Shown piece after piece: positions 1 to 8,745 of a DNA stretch of 64,000 bases. Under the pieces are notes generated by a model. The model made no database searches. It was not told the origin of the DNA and worked only from the letters and a program-made list of their open reading frames with translations. A program made the translations under genes and the position numbers. Location of the stretch: NCBI GenBank assembly GCA_963728125.1, contig CAVSIZ010000015.1:124001-188000 (forward strand), read 5' to 3'. Origin of the DNA: CAWDCV01 sp963728125 (GTDB lineage Bacteria; Actinomycetota; Actinomycetes; CAWDCV01). Every line of letters begins with the position of its first letter. Positions within the stretch are counted from its first letter, which is position 1.

Positions 1-1
1 C

Positions 2-676
2 GAAGCGTGGGCCGACCGCACCGCCGACCTCAGTGCCCTCGAGCACGTCGAGCAGGTCTATCCCTTCGAGAATCGCGGCATCGAAATCGGGGTGACGCTG
101 TCGCATCCACACGGGCAGATCTACGCCTATCCGTTCGTCACCCCTCGCACCCGGCGGATGCTGGACTCGGCGCGGCGCTATCGCGAGCGGACCTGGAGCA
201 ACCTGTTCGCCGACCTGCTCGCTGCCGAGCGCGAGTCGGGCGAGCGTGTGGTGGCGCACAGCGAGCACTGGACGGCGTTCGTCCCGTCGGCCGCGCGGTG
301 GCCGGTGGAGGTCCACCTGTACCCGCATCGCCGAGTGCCCGACATTCCGGCGCTGACCGATGCTGAGCGCGACGACTTCGCCGAGCTCTACCTCGACGTG
401 CTGCATCGTCTCGACGGGCTGTACGACGAGCGGTTGCCGTACATCGCGGCATGGCAGCAGGCCCCCGTCCGCACGGATCGGGATCTTGCCTACCTGCACC
501 TGCAGGTCTTCTCGATACGCCGCGCACCCGGCAAGCTCAAGTACCTTGCCGGCTCGGAGTCGGGCATGGGCGTGTTCATCAATGACGTGCTGCCGGAGCA
601 GGCTGCACAGCGGTTGCGTGACGTCGACCTGGCGGCGGTGCGCTCACGGGACGAGGGAACGGGAGAGAGCGGGTGA
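2..676 (+). CDS. galT: Galactose-1-phosphate uridylyltransferase, 5' end missing
   Basis: Transfers UMP from UDP-glucose to galactose-1-phosphate, the middle step of the Leloir pathway in the cytoplasm. The frame is open from base 2, so the N-terminal part lies outside the window. About 224 codons are present. The family active-site signature SHPHGQIYAYP is at bases 110-142; its second histidine is the one uridylylated in the family. A C-terminal segment with H-x-H (LHLQ region, then YLAGSESGMG) follows, as in GalT enzymes. The TGA stop overlaps the GTG start of galE by 4 bases (GTGA), so the two are translationally coupled. Identification is secure; only the length is unknown. Confidence 0.95.
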   Translation, partial: EAWADRTADLSALEHVEQVYPFENRGIEIGVTLSHPHGQIYAYPFVTPRTRRMLDSARRYRERTWSNLFADLLAAERESGERVVAHSEHWTAFVPSAARWPVEVHLYPHRRVPDIPALTDAERDDFAELYLDVLHRLDGLYDERLPYIAAWQQAPVRTDRDLAYLHLQVFSIRRAPGKLKYLAGSESGMGVFINDVLPEQAAQRLRDVDLAAVRSRDEGTGESG

Positions 677-1623
677 AGCTGCTCGTCACCGGTGGCGCCG
701 GCTACATCGGATCGGTGGTCGCCGCGCAGTTGCTTGCCGCCGGCCATGACGTCGTCGTGCTCGACGACCTGTCAATGGGGCACGAGGATGCCGTTCCCGA
801 GGGGGCGACGTACGTCGGCGGCTCGCTGCGCGACGCGGCGGCCGTCCTCGATGGGTCGTACGACGGAGTGCTGCACTTTGCCGCGAAGGCGCTGGTGGCC
901 GAATCGGTTGAGCACCCCGACCGCTACTGGGACAACAACGTCGTCGGCACGCTCGCGCTGCTCGAGGCGATGCGCGACACCGGTGTGAGACGGCTGGTGT
1001 TCAGCTCGACGTGCGCGACGTACGGCGTGCCGGCTCGGGTGCCGATTCGCGAGGACGAACCCACGGCGCCGATCAACCCGTACGGCCAGAGCAAGCTCGC
1101 CGTCGACATGGCCATCCGCGGCTGGGCCGAGGCGTACGGCCTTGCCGCCGTGAGCCTGCGGTACTTCAACGTCGGCGGCGCGTACGGTCGGCTGGGCGAA
1201 CGGCACGATCCGGAGACGCATCTGATCCCGAACGTGCTTCAGGTCGCGGCCGGTCGCGGCGACGCCGTCCAGATCTTTGGCAGCGACTACGACACCCGCG
1301 ACGGCACCTGCGTGCGTGATTACCTGCATGTGGTCGACCTCGGTACAGCGCACCTGCTGGCCATCGAGGGGGTGGTCGCGGGACAGCACCGGATCTACAA
1401 CCTCGGTTCGGGCACGGGATACACCGTTCGCGAGGTCGTCGACACCTGCCGCCGGGCGACCGGAGCGTTGGTGCCGACCGTCGATCGTCCTCGCCGCCCC
1501 GGCGACCCACCTGCGCTCGTTGCGTCGTCCGAGCTGATCGCCGCCGAGCTGGGCTGGAAACCGGCGTTCGACCTCGACCGGATCGTGGCCGACGCCTGGT
1601 CCTTCATGGAGATCGCGGGGTGA
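673..1623 (+). CDS. galE: UDP-glucose 4-epimerase
   Basis: Interconverts UDP-galactose and UDP-glucose with tightly bound NAD+. The product is 316 residues, close to the short bacterial GalE length. The Rossmann glycine motif GGAGYIG is at residues 7-13, the catalytic Ser/Thr in FSSTCATYG near 110-118, and the YxxxK pair is Y137/K141 (PYGQSK). The C-terminal half has the substrate-domain signatures RYFNVGGAYG and RDGTCVRDYLHV. The start is GTG, inside the galT stop, and the end overlaps galK by 4 bases, so the gene sits in a tight operon. No alternative function is likely, though relatives act on other UDP-sugars. Confidence 0.95.
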   Translation: MKLLVTGGAGYIGSVVAAQLLAAGHDVVVLDDLSMGHEDAVPEGATYVGGSLRDAAAVLDGSYDGVLHFAAKALVAESVEHPDRYWDNNVVGTLALLEAMRDTGVRRLVFSSTCATYGVPARVPIREDEPTAPINPYGQSKLAVDMAIRGWAEAYGLAAVSLRYFNVGGAYGRLGERHDPETHLIPNVLQVAAGRGDAVQIFGSDYDTRDGTCVRDYLHVVDLGTAHLLAIEGVVAGQHRIYNLGSGTGYTVREVVDTCRRATGALVPTVDRPRRPGDPPALVASSELIAAELGWKPAFDLDRIVADAWSFMEIAG

Positions 1624-2765
1624 CCGAGGTCGCCTCGGCGTTCTCTGCGGGGTTCGGTGGCGTCCCGGACGGGCGCTGGTTTGCGCCAGGTCGGGTGAAC
1701 CTCATTGGCGAGCACACCGACTACAACGACGGCTTCGTGCTGCCGCTCGCCCTCGCGCAGGGTGTGATTGCGGCTGCCCGGGCTCGCGACGACGACGTGC
1801 TTCGGGTGCGGTCAAGGCAGGAACCCGAGCCGGTCGAGGTGCGGCTCGTCGACATCGCGCCCGACACGGTGAACGGCTGGTCGGCGTACGTCGCTGGTGT
1901 CGCGTGGGCGCTGCGCCAGCGAGGTCATCAGGTGCCGGGAATCGACGTGCTGGTCGACGGTGACGTTCCTGCCGGTGCCGGATTGTCGTCGTCAGCCGCG
2001 CTTGAATGCTCGGTCGCCCTCGCCTGGAACGATCTGGCCGACTTGCGGCTGTCGCGGGACGACCTGGCCGCCGTTGCACGTAGCGCGGAGAACGACGTGG
2101 TCGGGGCGCCCACCGGCGTCATGGATCAAATGGCGTCGCTACATGCGCGCGCGGGGCACCTGGTCTTCCTCGACACCAGGTCGATGCTGGTGGAGCAGGT
2201 TCCGTTCGACCTAGCCCCGGTGGACCTTGCGTTGCTCGTCATCGACAGCCGTGCGCCCCACGCGCTCGTCGACGGCCAGTACGCGGAGCGGCACGAGTCC
2301 TGTGCCACCGCTGCGAAGCTGCTCGGCGTGACCGCCCTGCGCGACGTTGCGGTCGATGAGCTCGATGACGCGCTGGGGCGCCTCGACGACGACCTGCTGC
2401 GCCGGCGGGTGAGACACGTCGTCACCGAGAACGCTCGCGTGCTCGACGTGGTCGACGTTCTGCGCGCGGGTGTGAATCCGCGGCGGATCGGCCCGTCACT
2501 GACTGCGTCGCACGAATCCATGCGCGACGACTTCGAGATCACCGTGCCGCAGGTCGATGTTGCGGTGTCGGCCGCGCTCGACGCGGGGGCGTACGGTGCG
2601 CGGATGACCGGCGGCGGGTTCGGCGGGTGCGTGCTCGCACTCATCGACGCCGATGCGGTCGGTGCGGTGATCGAAGCGGTCGAGCGCAGGTATCGCGCCG
2701 AGGGCTTCGCGCCGCCGGTCGCCTTTGTCACGCAGGCCCATGACGGCGCTCGCCGGCTCTCATGA
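1620..2765 (+). CDS. galK: Galactokinase
   Basis: Phosphorylates galactose at C1 with ATP; a GHMP-superfamily kinase. It is 381 residues, standard for the family. The galactokinase signature GRVNLIGEHTDYN is at residues 24-36, the GHMP ATP-binding motif PAGAGLSSSAALE lies near 117-129, and the C-terminal loop MTGGGFGGCV near 328-337. Its GTG start overlaps the galE stop and its own stop overlaps the next ATG (ATGA), so galT, galE, galK and the DUF4031 gene form one coupled transcript. The order galT-galE-galK gives a complete Leloir route apart from a mutarotase. No operator is visible in the window because the operon start is outside it. Confidence 0.96.
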   Translation: MTEVASAFSAGFGGVPDGRWFAPGRVNLIGEHTDYNDGFVLPLALAQGVIAAARARDDDVLRVRSRQEPEPVEVRLVDIAPDTVNGWSAYVAGVAWALRQRGHQVPGIDVLVDGDVPAGAGLSSSAALECSVALAWNDLADLRLSRDDLAAVARSAENDVVGAPTGVMDQMASLHARAGHLVFLDTRSMLVEQVPFDLAPVDLALLVIDSRAPHALVDGQYAERHESCATAAKLLGVTALRDVAVDELDDALGRLDDDLLRRRVRHVVTENARVLDVVDVLRAGVNPRRIGPSLTASHESMRDDFEITVPQVDVAVSAALDAGAYGARMTGGGFGGCVLALIDADAVGAVIEAVERRYRAEGFAPPVAFVTQAHDGARRLS

Positions 2766-3025
2766 TCCTCGTGGATCCCGCCGCGTGGCCGTACCGCGGA
2801 CGGCTCTGGGCGCACCTCGTCAGCGACACCTCGTACGAGGAGTTGCACGCGTTCGCGGAGCAGCTCGGCATCCCGCGTCGCGCGTTCCAGGGCGATCACT
2901 ACGACGTGCCCGAAGCCGTACGAGAGGAGGCGCTCGCGCTCGGCGCGGTACCGGTGACGTCGCGGCAGGTCGTCGAGGCCCTCAGGGCGGCGGGACTGCG
3001 ACGGAGTCGGCAGCACCGGACGTGA
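2762..3025 (+). CDS. DUF4031 domain protein
   Basis: A small cytoplasmic protein of 87 residues that matches the DUF4031 family: the start MILVDPAAWPYRGRLWAHLV and the central LHAFAEQLGIPRRAFQGDHYD are its hallmarks. The conserved D, W, H and R residues suggest a small enzyme, but the function is not established. The ATG overlaps the galK stop by 4 bases, so it is cotranscribed with the galactose genes; whether it has a role in sugar metabolism is unknown. The last 44 bases overlap the end of the convergent HD-domain gene, an unusual tail-to-tail overlap. The family call is firm; the role is open. Confidence 0.8.
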   Translation: MILVDPAAWPYRGRLWAHLVSDTSYEELHAFAEQLGIPRRAFQGDHYDVPEAVREEALALGAVPVTSRQVVEALRAAGLRRSRQHRT

Positions 3026-3668
3026 GCAGCGCGAGCTCCATCTCCATGTTCCGCCGAGCCGCGTCCTCACGGTCGTCGCGGTAGCGATTGGTGGCATAGA
3101 GCGGACGCTTCTCCAGCAGCCGGTCGAGCACGCCGATGCGGCCGGCGCGGAAGGTGTCGTCGTCGATGTGCGCGTACTCCTCGCGAATCCCGGCGGCGTA
3201 TCGGGCGTAGTCCGTCGCATCGCTGCCGAGGACGGCAAGGTCGGCATCGCACAGCGTGCGGCCGTTACGGTCGCCTTCCTCCGCCTGGTGATGCGCCGTC
3301 AGGCGGATGAGCCGCGCAACCTCGTGTGCGCGCGCGATGTCGACGCCGCCCTCGGTCAGGACGGCAGTCGCCAGCGCGGCGCTCGCCTCCTCGTTGTCCG
3401 TTGCTCCCGGCTCGTACACCGCGTCGTGGAACCACGCTGCCAGCCGGACCGCATCGACGTCGTCGGCCTCGCCTTCAAGGCTGTCCAGGTGCTCGAGCAC
3501 GGCCACGAGATGGTGCTCGTTGTGGTAACGACGGTGCGGCTCCTGCCAGCGCAACAGCAACTCCCGCCCGTCGCCGTCGCCGGGATCGTCGAGGCCGACT
3601 CTCGTGGCGAGTGCGTTCCAGGCAGTGAGCAAGTCGAGCGGCAGCTGGTCATCCATGGCCAGCAGCAT
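2982..3668 (-). CDS. HD-domain metal-dependent phosphohydrolase-like protein
   Basis: A 228-residue protein of the predicted metal-dependent HD phosphohydrolase group. Residues around 45-55 (RRYHNEHHLV) and 82-92 (AWFHDAVYEPG) supply the first histidines and the paired His-Asp, and RLIRLTAHH near 123-131 supplies further metal ligands. HD proteins of this group hydrolyse phosphoester or nucleotide substrates, but the substrate here is not known. Start: ATG at 3668, with an alternative ATG four codons in at 3656. It converges on the DUF4031 gene and overlaps its 3' end by 44 bases. It lies alone on this strand. Confidence 0.75.
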   Translation of the reverse strand: MLLAMDDQLPLDLLTAWNALATRVGLDDPGDGDGRELLLRWQEPHRRYHNEHHLVAVLEHLDSLEGEADDVDAVRLAAWFHDAVYEPGATDNEEASAALATAVLTEGGVDIARAHEVARLIRLTAHHQAEEGDRNGRTLCDADLAVLGSDATDYARYAAGIREEYAHIDDDTFRAGRIGVLDRLLEKRPLYATNRYRDDREDAARRNMEMELALLTSGAADSVAVPPP

Positions 3669-3798
3669 GCCTGAGAGGTTGACTCGCTCGGCTCAGCTGG
3701 CTGAAGCGCCTTATGCCCATGCCGCCATCGCCCAGGACGTGCCGCGGCTGGTCTTCACCGCCGGCGCGTGTCCGCTGGACAAACTGGTGCCACGGTAG
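3667..3798 (+). pseudogene. Truncated RidA/YjgF-family gene, N-terminal fragment
   Basis: A 43-codon frame whose product has APYAHAAIAQ, then LVFTAGACPLDK. This matches the first strand-helix part of actinobacterial RidA-like imine/enamine deaminases, which are about 130 residues. After ACPLD the similarity ends at once with KLVPR and a TAG stop, so two thirds of the gene is missing. The ATG overlaps the start of the divergent HD gene. I read it as the 5' head of a gene broken by a rearrangement near base 3786; a functional microprotein is possible but unlikely. The family call rests on the short motif only. Confidence 0.5.
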
Positions 3799-4033
3799 GT
3801 CCAGGCGATGTTGGCTCCCAGGCCGAGCTTCGGTGACCACGACGCGCCGAGACGCCGCTGATCGCGCGACAAAGTCACACCGACCTCGCAGGTGGTTCCT
3901 CCTGCACAGTTTCCGTCGCGTCTCATGTACGCGAGGAACCAGTAGCGGTGCGACGATCGATGGTCCGACGGTGCCGACGACGCATACCAGTGCGGATCTT
4001 GAGCCGTTGACATGGTTCGAGCAGCGCTCATTC
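3799..4033. other. Non-coding or remnant stretch with a GGTTCCTC palindrome
   Basis: 235 bases between the RidA fragment and the helicase stop, less GC-rich than its surroundings. A reverse open frame (4031 down to 3711, 106 codons) crosses it and runs antisense through the RidA fragment; its middle (NCAGGTTCEVGV) reads like real protein but matches nothing I recognise. An inverted repeat GGTTCCTC (3894-3901) / GAGGAACC (3933-3940) lies inside, similar to the one at 8665-8722. I see no supported gene here. Confidence 0.4.
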
Positions 4034-6071
4034 TTATGACCCGTTAACCAGAGTTGGCCGAGTGGCGTTCGTCAGCGCGGCGGGCAGGTCATCGTCGTGC
4101 AGCACGGTGAGCGAGCTCACCGCCCGCGTCAGCACCACGTACAGGCGCCGCAGCCCGATGCGTTCCTCACGCTCAGCCGCGACGATCCGAGCTGGGTCCA
4201 CGACGACGACCGAGTCGAACTCCAAGCCCTTGGCGAGGGTCGCCGGCACCAGCGTCACACGTTCGTCCGTCGCCATCTCCTGCATTCCGAGGCGGGCATG
4301 CGCGAGCGACGCGTCGACGAGCTCACGATCTATGCCCTCGACAGCGTCGTCGGTGGCGATCACTCCGACAGACCCCTCGCGCCGCAGCGCTTCGCGGCAC
4401 GCGCGCACCACCTCGTCCGGGCTCGTACCGCGCACCACCTCGAGGTGCCCCGGGTTATCCCGTACCGACACCGGTGGCGCCAGATCTGCAGCGATCTCTG
4501 GAAGCAGCCGGGTGGCGAACTCCAGTACGGACGACGGAACGCGGTAACCGCGGTCGAGGACCTCCAGCAGGGCATCCGGCTTGCCTAGCTGGCTCAAGCA
4601 GTCGTCCCAGCTCGGCGTCGCCCACGGCGTCGTGCCCTGGGCCAGGTCGCCAAGCACGGTTGCCGATCCGGTCGTGCACCGTCGACCCACCGCCCGCAGC
4701 TGCATCGGTGACAGGTCCTGCGCCTCGTCCAGGACGACGTGACCCACACTGGACGTTCGCTCCACGAGGTCACGCGCCTCATCGATGAGCACCGCGTCTG
4801 CCAGCGACCATCGAGCGGAACCGGGGCCGCGAGGGGCGGCCGACCAGAGCAACAGCCGCTGCTCCTCGGCATCGAGTACGCCGTCGGCGGCCGCAGCCAG
4901 CGCCTGAGCATCGGTAAGCAGGCGCAGGACGAGGCGTACCGGGTCCACCGCAGGCCAGACCGCGTCGGCATATGCCCGCACCGGCTTACTGCGCGCGACA
5001 GCATTCTGCACGCGATCGTCCGGCGAATCCCCGGCCGCCTCCATGCGGAGCAACACCGCGTGCGCAAGCTGCTGCGGCAGCATGCTGCGCCCGGCGCCGT
5101 AGCGCACGCCGCGGCCGCGCAGGGCCGACGTGATGTCATCGACCACATATGTGGGAATGCGCCAGCGCCGTGAACCGCGCGGCACGAGCAGCGCGTCCTT
5201 CGGTTGCCGCAGCTGCGACCAGACCGCGCGGTGCAGCACCTCTGCCATGCGCGCATCGCCCTTGAGCAGGGCAACGTCATCGCTGTCCTGACCGCGCACG
5301 GCAACGCTACCGACCAGCTCGTCGACCGTGACCTGGCGTACCTGCAGCTCACCCAGCGCGGGCAGTACGGCTCCGATGTACGAGAGGAACGAACGGTTGG
5401 GGCCGACGACGAGTACGCCGCTGCGGGCCAGTCGCTCGCGATGCGCGTACAGCAGGTAGGCCGCGCGATGAAGCCCCACCGCCGTCTTGCCGGTGCCCGG
5501 CGCACCCTGCACGCACACGCTGTCAGCGAGCGATGCGCGCACGATTGCGTCTTGCTCCGGCTGGATGGTCGCCACGATGTCGCGCATCGGGCCGACGCGC
5601 GGGCGCTCGATCTCCTCGGTCAGGATGCGACTTCGCTGCTCGCCCTCGTGCGCGTCGGTGAGGTGCTCATCCTCGTACGCCGTGATCTGCCCGCGGGCGA
5701 AGCCGAACCGTCGCCGCAGTCGTATTCCCATGGGTTCGCGCCGCGTCGCTTGGTAGAACGGGCCGCGATACGCCAGCCCGCCAGTCGACGACGACAGGGT
5801 CGCCGTGCTCATCGCCGACATGTCTTCGGCCGATGTGCAGCGAGTCGTCGGCCGTGTCGATGCGCCCGAAGAAGAGCGGGGTATCCGGGTCGTCAACGAG
5901 TGACGTCGCGCGGTGATACAGGGTCGCCGCAAGGTAGGCGTCGGACACAGCGTTGCCGCCGACTGCCTCGAGCGCGAGCGTGCGTTCGCGCATCCGCGCC
6001 AGCGCTGCTCGGGCCGCGTCCAGGTAGGTGCGCTCCCGTGACAGCTCGGCCGCAAGTTCGCCGACAGACAT
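4034..6071 (-). pseudogene. HelR/HelD-like UvrD-family helicase, interrupted by one frameshift
   Basis: Superfamily I helicase-like ATPase of the HelD group. These bind RNA polymerase, displace it from DNA and in actinomycetes can give rifamycin tolerance (HelR). The N-terminal coiled segment starts MSVGELAAELSRERTYLDAA at ATG 6071 and reads to VVVDWRAGVSRP. The rest (PFYQATRREPMGIRLRRRFG, Walker A GAPGTGKTAVGLHR, DEAQDLSPMQ, then YVVLTRA near the end) is in another frame. The shift lies at the GGG run 5760-5762: dropping one base restores DWRAG..RPFYQAT, the normal family sequence. Joined length is about 678 residues, normal for HelR. The gene is either truly broken or intact with one base error. 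It faces away from the MFS gene at 6241. Confidence 0.85.
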
Positions 6072-6157
6072 GAGCGCACGCCTTTCGTCGCCTGCTCAGC
6101 GAGGCCATCGGAGTGAGGGGAACCACTCAACTTAGCAGGGGACTGTCCGACACCGAT

Positions 6158-6219
6158 TTGACCGGCAGCGCGGCATGCCCCTACGGTCATGTAACCATCA
6201 TAATTACTTAGTCGGTTAC
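6158..6219 (+). promoter_or_regulatory. Possible promoter and operator of the MFS gene
   Basis: In the 169-base divergent gap, TTGACC (6158-6163) and TACGGT (6182-6187) sit 18 bases apart, a plausible promoter pair. Just downstream is an inverted repeat GTAACC (6191-6196) / GGTTAC (6214-6219) flanking an AT-rich core, unusual in this GC-rich DNA. Its place just after the promoter fits a repressor site. No regulator gene is adjacent. Confidence 0.35.
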
Positions 6220-6240
6220 GCAACGGAGGCGCAGCCCGTA

Positions 6241-7527
6241 ATGGTCGATGCCAGATCGACACAGCGAAGCCTGTGGCGCGACCACGACTTCATGACGTTC
6301 TGGGTCGGCGAGACGATCTCGCTCTTCGGCTCTCAGGTCACGTTGCTCGCGCTGCCCTTCACCGCGATCGTCCTGCTCGACGCTTCTCCGTCCGAGCTCG
6401 GCTTCATCGGTGCCGCCGGCGTCGCGCCATTCCTCCTACTCACGCTGTTCGTAGGCGTTGCCGTCGACCGGTGGTCGCGACGGCGGATGATGCTCGTCGC
6501 CAACGTGGCGCGCGGTGTTCTCCTGGCTGTCATCCCGGTGCTTGCCGTATTCGACGTGCTGAAGGTCTGGCAGCTCGTCCTCATCGCGTTCGGCGTGGGT
6601 GTGGGACAAGTGTTCTTCGAGCTCGCCTACCAGTCGTACGTGCCGCATCTCGTCTCTCGCGAACAACTGGTCGAGGGCAACGGGAAGCTGCAGGCAAGCG
6701 CGGCCGCAGCCGACGTCGGCGGCCCGGGACTGGCGGGGCTACTGATTCAGGCCGTCACCGCTCCCTACGCCGTCGTGATCGACGCCGTGTCCTTTCTCCT
6801 CTCCGCGGCGGCGATAGCGCGGATGCGAGCGCCGGAGCCACCCGTCGAGCGTCGAGGACGCCCGCGCGTGCTAGCGGAGATCGGTGAGGGTCTGCGCCTC
6901 GTGTTCGGCAACCGCTACCTGCGAGCGATGGCTGGCGAGGCGACCACCTACAACTTGGGATTCACCGTCATCGAGACGGTGTTTCTCCTCTACGCGGTCG
7001 ATGAGCTCGGGCTGAATGCAGCCGTCGTCGGCCTGGTCTTCTCTATCGGCAGCGTTGGAGCGCTGCTCGGCGCGCTCCTGGCCGAGCCTGCTCGTCGCCG
7101 CGTCGGACTTGGCGTGGCGATGACCACGTCCTACGTCTTTGCCTGCCTGCCCGCGCTGCTCATCCCGCTGGCCGGCCCGGGAGTCCCGTTCGTCGTCGCG
7201 CTGCTCGCCGGCACGTACCTGCTCGTCGGATTCGGTGTCGCGTCGTCTCAGGTGTACGTCTACTCGCTACGCCAGGGCATCACTCCAGACCGCCTGCTGG
7301 GCAGGATGAATTCGGCGTACCGCTTCTTCGTCACCGGCATGCTGCCCATCGGTGCGCTGCTCGGCGGCGCGCTGGGAGAACTCATCGGGCTGCGCCCCAC
7401 ATTGGTCGTCGGCAGCGTGCTCGTTGCCCTCGCGGTCGTCTGGATCCTCGCGTCTCCAATACCGCGGCTGCGCGACATCCCGCAGCTGCCAGGGCAGGGC
7501 GCAACGGTAGGTGCGTACGAGACGTAG
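6241..7527 (+). CDS. MFS transporter, EntS-like exporter group
   Basis: A 428-residue integral membrane transporter with about 12 hydrophobic segments (for example LGFIGAAGVAPFLLLTLFVG and VVGLVFSIGSVGALLGALLA). The inter-helix motif DRWSRRRMMLVAN near residues 75-87 is the MFS signature loop. The overall pattern matches the MFS_3 group that exports siderophores or drugs. The start is the ATG at 6241, where hydrophilic then membrane sequence begins; an upstream ATG at 6175 would add 22 residues overlapping the operator-like repeat. Divergent to the HelR-like gene and 12 bases before the dipeptidase. The substrate is unknown; export of a drug is inference from the neighbour. Confidence 0.85.
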   Translation: MVDARSTQRSLWRDHDFMTFWVGETISLFGSQVTLLALPFTAIVLLDASPSELGFIGAAGVAPFLLLTLFVGVAVDRWSRRRMMLVANVARGVLLAVIPVLAVFDVLKVWQLVLIAFGVGVGQVFFELAYQSYVPHLVSREQLVEGNGKLQASAAAADVGGPGLAGLLIQAVTAPYAVVIDAVSFLLSAAAIARMRAPEPPVERRGRPRVLAEIGEGLRLVFGNRYLRAMAGEATTYNLGFTVIETVFLLYAVDELGLNAAVVGLVFSIGSVGALLGALLAEPARRRVGLGVAMTTSYVFACLPALLIPLAGPGVPFVVALLAGTYLLVGFGVASSQVYVYSLRQGITPDRLLGRMNSAYRFFVTGMLPIGALLGGALGELIGLRPTLVVGSVLVALAVVWILASPIPRLRDIPQLPGQGATVGAYET

Positions 7528-7539
7528 CAGGGTGGGCGC

Positions 7540-8637
7540 ATGACGCGATCCGACCTGATCTTCGACGGCCACAATGACCTGGCGTGGGCGATGCGACAGC
7601 TCGACTACGACTTAGACCGGGTCGACGTGAGTCAGCCGCAGCCGACGCTGCATACCGACCTGCCGCGCCTGCGGCGGGGCCGCGTAGGCGCACAGTTCTG
7701 GTCGGTGTTCGTGCCGTGCTCACTCACCGGAGACGCCGCTGTCATTGCCACGCTGGAGCAGATCGACTTCGTGTACGCGCTGTCGCGGCGGTACGCCGCC
7801 GATCTCGAGATCGTCACAACGGCCGACGACGTCGTTCGAGCGATGAAGGATGGACGTATCGCATCGCTCCTCGGTGCCGAGGGCGGCCACTCGATCAATG
7901 ACTCGCTGGCGGTGCTGCGGACGATGTATCGCCTCGGCGTGCGCTACATGACTCTGACGCACAACGAGAACAGCAGCTGGGCCGACTCGGCGACCGATGA
8001 TGCACAGCACGGCGGATTGACCGCCTTCGGTGAGGAAGTCGTTGCTGAAATGAATCGCCTCGGGATACTCGTCGATCTCAGTCACGTCTCGGCTGACACG
8101 ATGCGCGACGCCTTGCGCATCAGCCGAGCGCCCGTGATGTTCTCTCACTCGTCTGCTCGGGCGCTGTGCGATCACCCGCGCAACGTCCCCGACGCCGTGC
8201 TCGAGCAGCTCTCTGACAACGGCGGCATCTGCATGGTGACGTTCGTGCCGCAGTTCGTCTCGCAGGAGTGTCGTGACTGGTGGCTCGAGGCCGAGGCGGC
8301 TGCCATCGAGCGAGGCGAGGACCCGAACACCACCACCCAGTGGCGCGAGATGGGACAGGCGTACGAGCGCGTGAAGCCACGGCCCAGGGCGACGTTGAGG
8401 CAGGTTGCCGATCACATCGAGCACGTACGCGAGGTCGCCGGCATCGAGCACGTGGGTCTAGGCGGTGACTATGACGGCGTAGACGTGCTTCCCGACGGAC
8501 TCGAGGATGTTTCCTGCTATCCGGCTCTTCTCGCTGAGCTGCGCGACCGAGGCTGGAGCGATGACGACATCGGTGCGCTGACGTCGGGGAACGCGCTGCG
8601 CGTTCTTCGCGCTGCCGGTGACGCCGGAGTCACCTAA
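7540..8637 (+). CDS. Membrane dipeptidase (peptidase M19, renal dipeptidase family)
   Basis: A zinc-dependent dipeptidase-type hydrolase of 365 residues, the normal M19 length. The metal ligands are recognisable: H-x-D in DGHNDLAW (residues 9-16), E in GAEGGHSIND near 113, H in MFSHSSARAL near 203, and a further H/D cluster with the conserved GLGGDYDG near 306-313. There is no signal peptide, so it is probably cytoplasmic, as for many bacterial homologues that cleave dipeptides or D-amino-acid peptides. The ATG follows a GGTGG-type site 5-6 bases upstream. Only 12 bases separate it from the MFS gene, so co-transcription is likely. Confidence 0.92.
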   Translation: MTRSDLIFDGHNDLAWAMRQLDYDLDRVDVSQPQPTLHTDLPRLRRGRVGAQFWSVFVPCSLTGDAAVIATLEQIDFVYALSRRYAADLEIVTTADDVVRAMKDGRIASLLGAEGGHSINDSLAVLRTMYRLGVRYMTLTHNENSSWADSATDDAQHGGLTAFGEEVVAEMNRLGILVDLSHVSADTMRDALRISRAPVMFSHSSARALCDHPRNVPDAVLEQLSDNGGICMVTFVPQFVSQECRDWWLEAEAAAIERGEDPNTTTQWREMGQAYERVKPRPRATLRQVADHIEHVREVAGIEHVGLGGDYDGVDVLPDGLEDVSCYPALLAELRDRGWSDDDIGALTSGNALRVLRAAGDAGVT

Positions 8638-8664
8638 CATCCCGGGTCAGCTGGACCAGTGCGC

Positions 8665-8722
8665 CGACTGGTTCCTCGTGCACGGCCCTCCTCCGCGTGT
8701 TGCGTATCGGAGGAACCAGTCG
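8665..8722. terminator. Perfect 13-base hairpin between convergent genes
   Basis: CGACTGGTTCCTC (8665-8677) is exactly complementary in reverse to GAGGAACCAGTCG (8710-8722), with a 32-base loop. It lies between the convergent dipeptidase and XPB genes, so a bidirectional terminator is the simplest reading. A related element (TGGTTCCTC.TGCAC ... GAGGAACCAGT) occurs at 3893-3943. Confidence 0.6.
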
Positions 8723-8745
8723 ATGCCAGGCGGAGGTGAGCGAAG

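Noticed and set aside
6100..6180. A rifamycin-associated element (inverted repeat) upstream of the HelR-like gene
   Set aside because: The closest match (GGGGCATGCCGCGC) agrees only in part with the GGGGCTTGCGGCAAG type and lacks the second arm.
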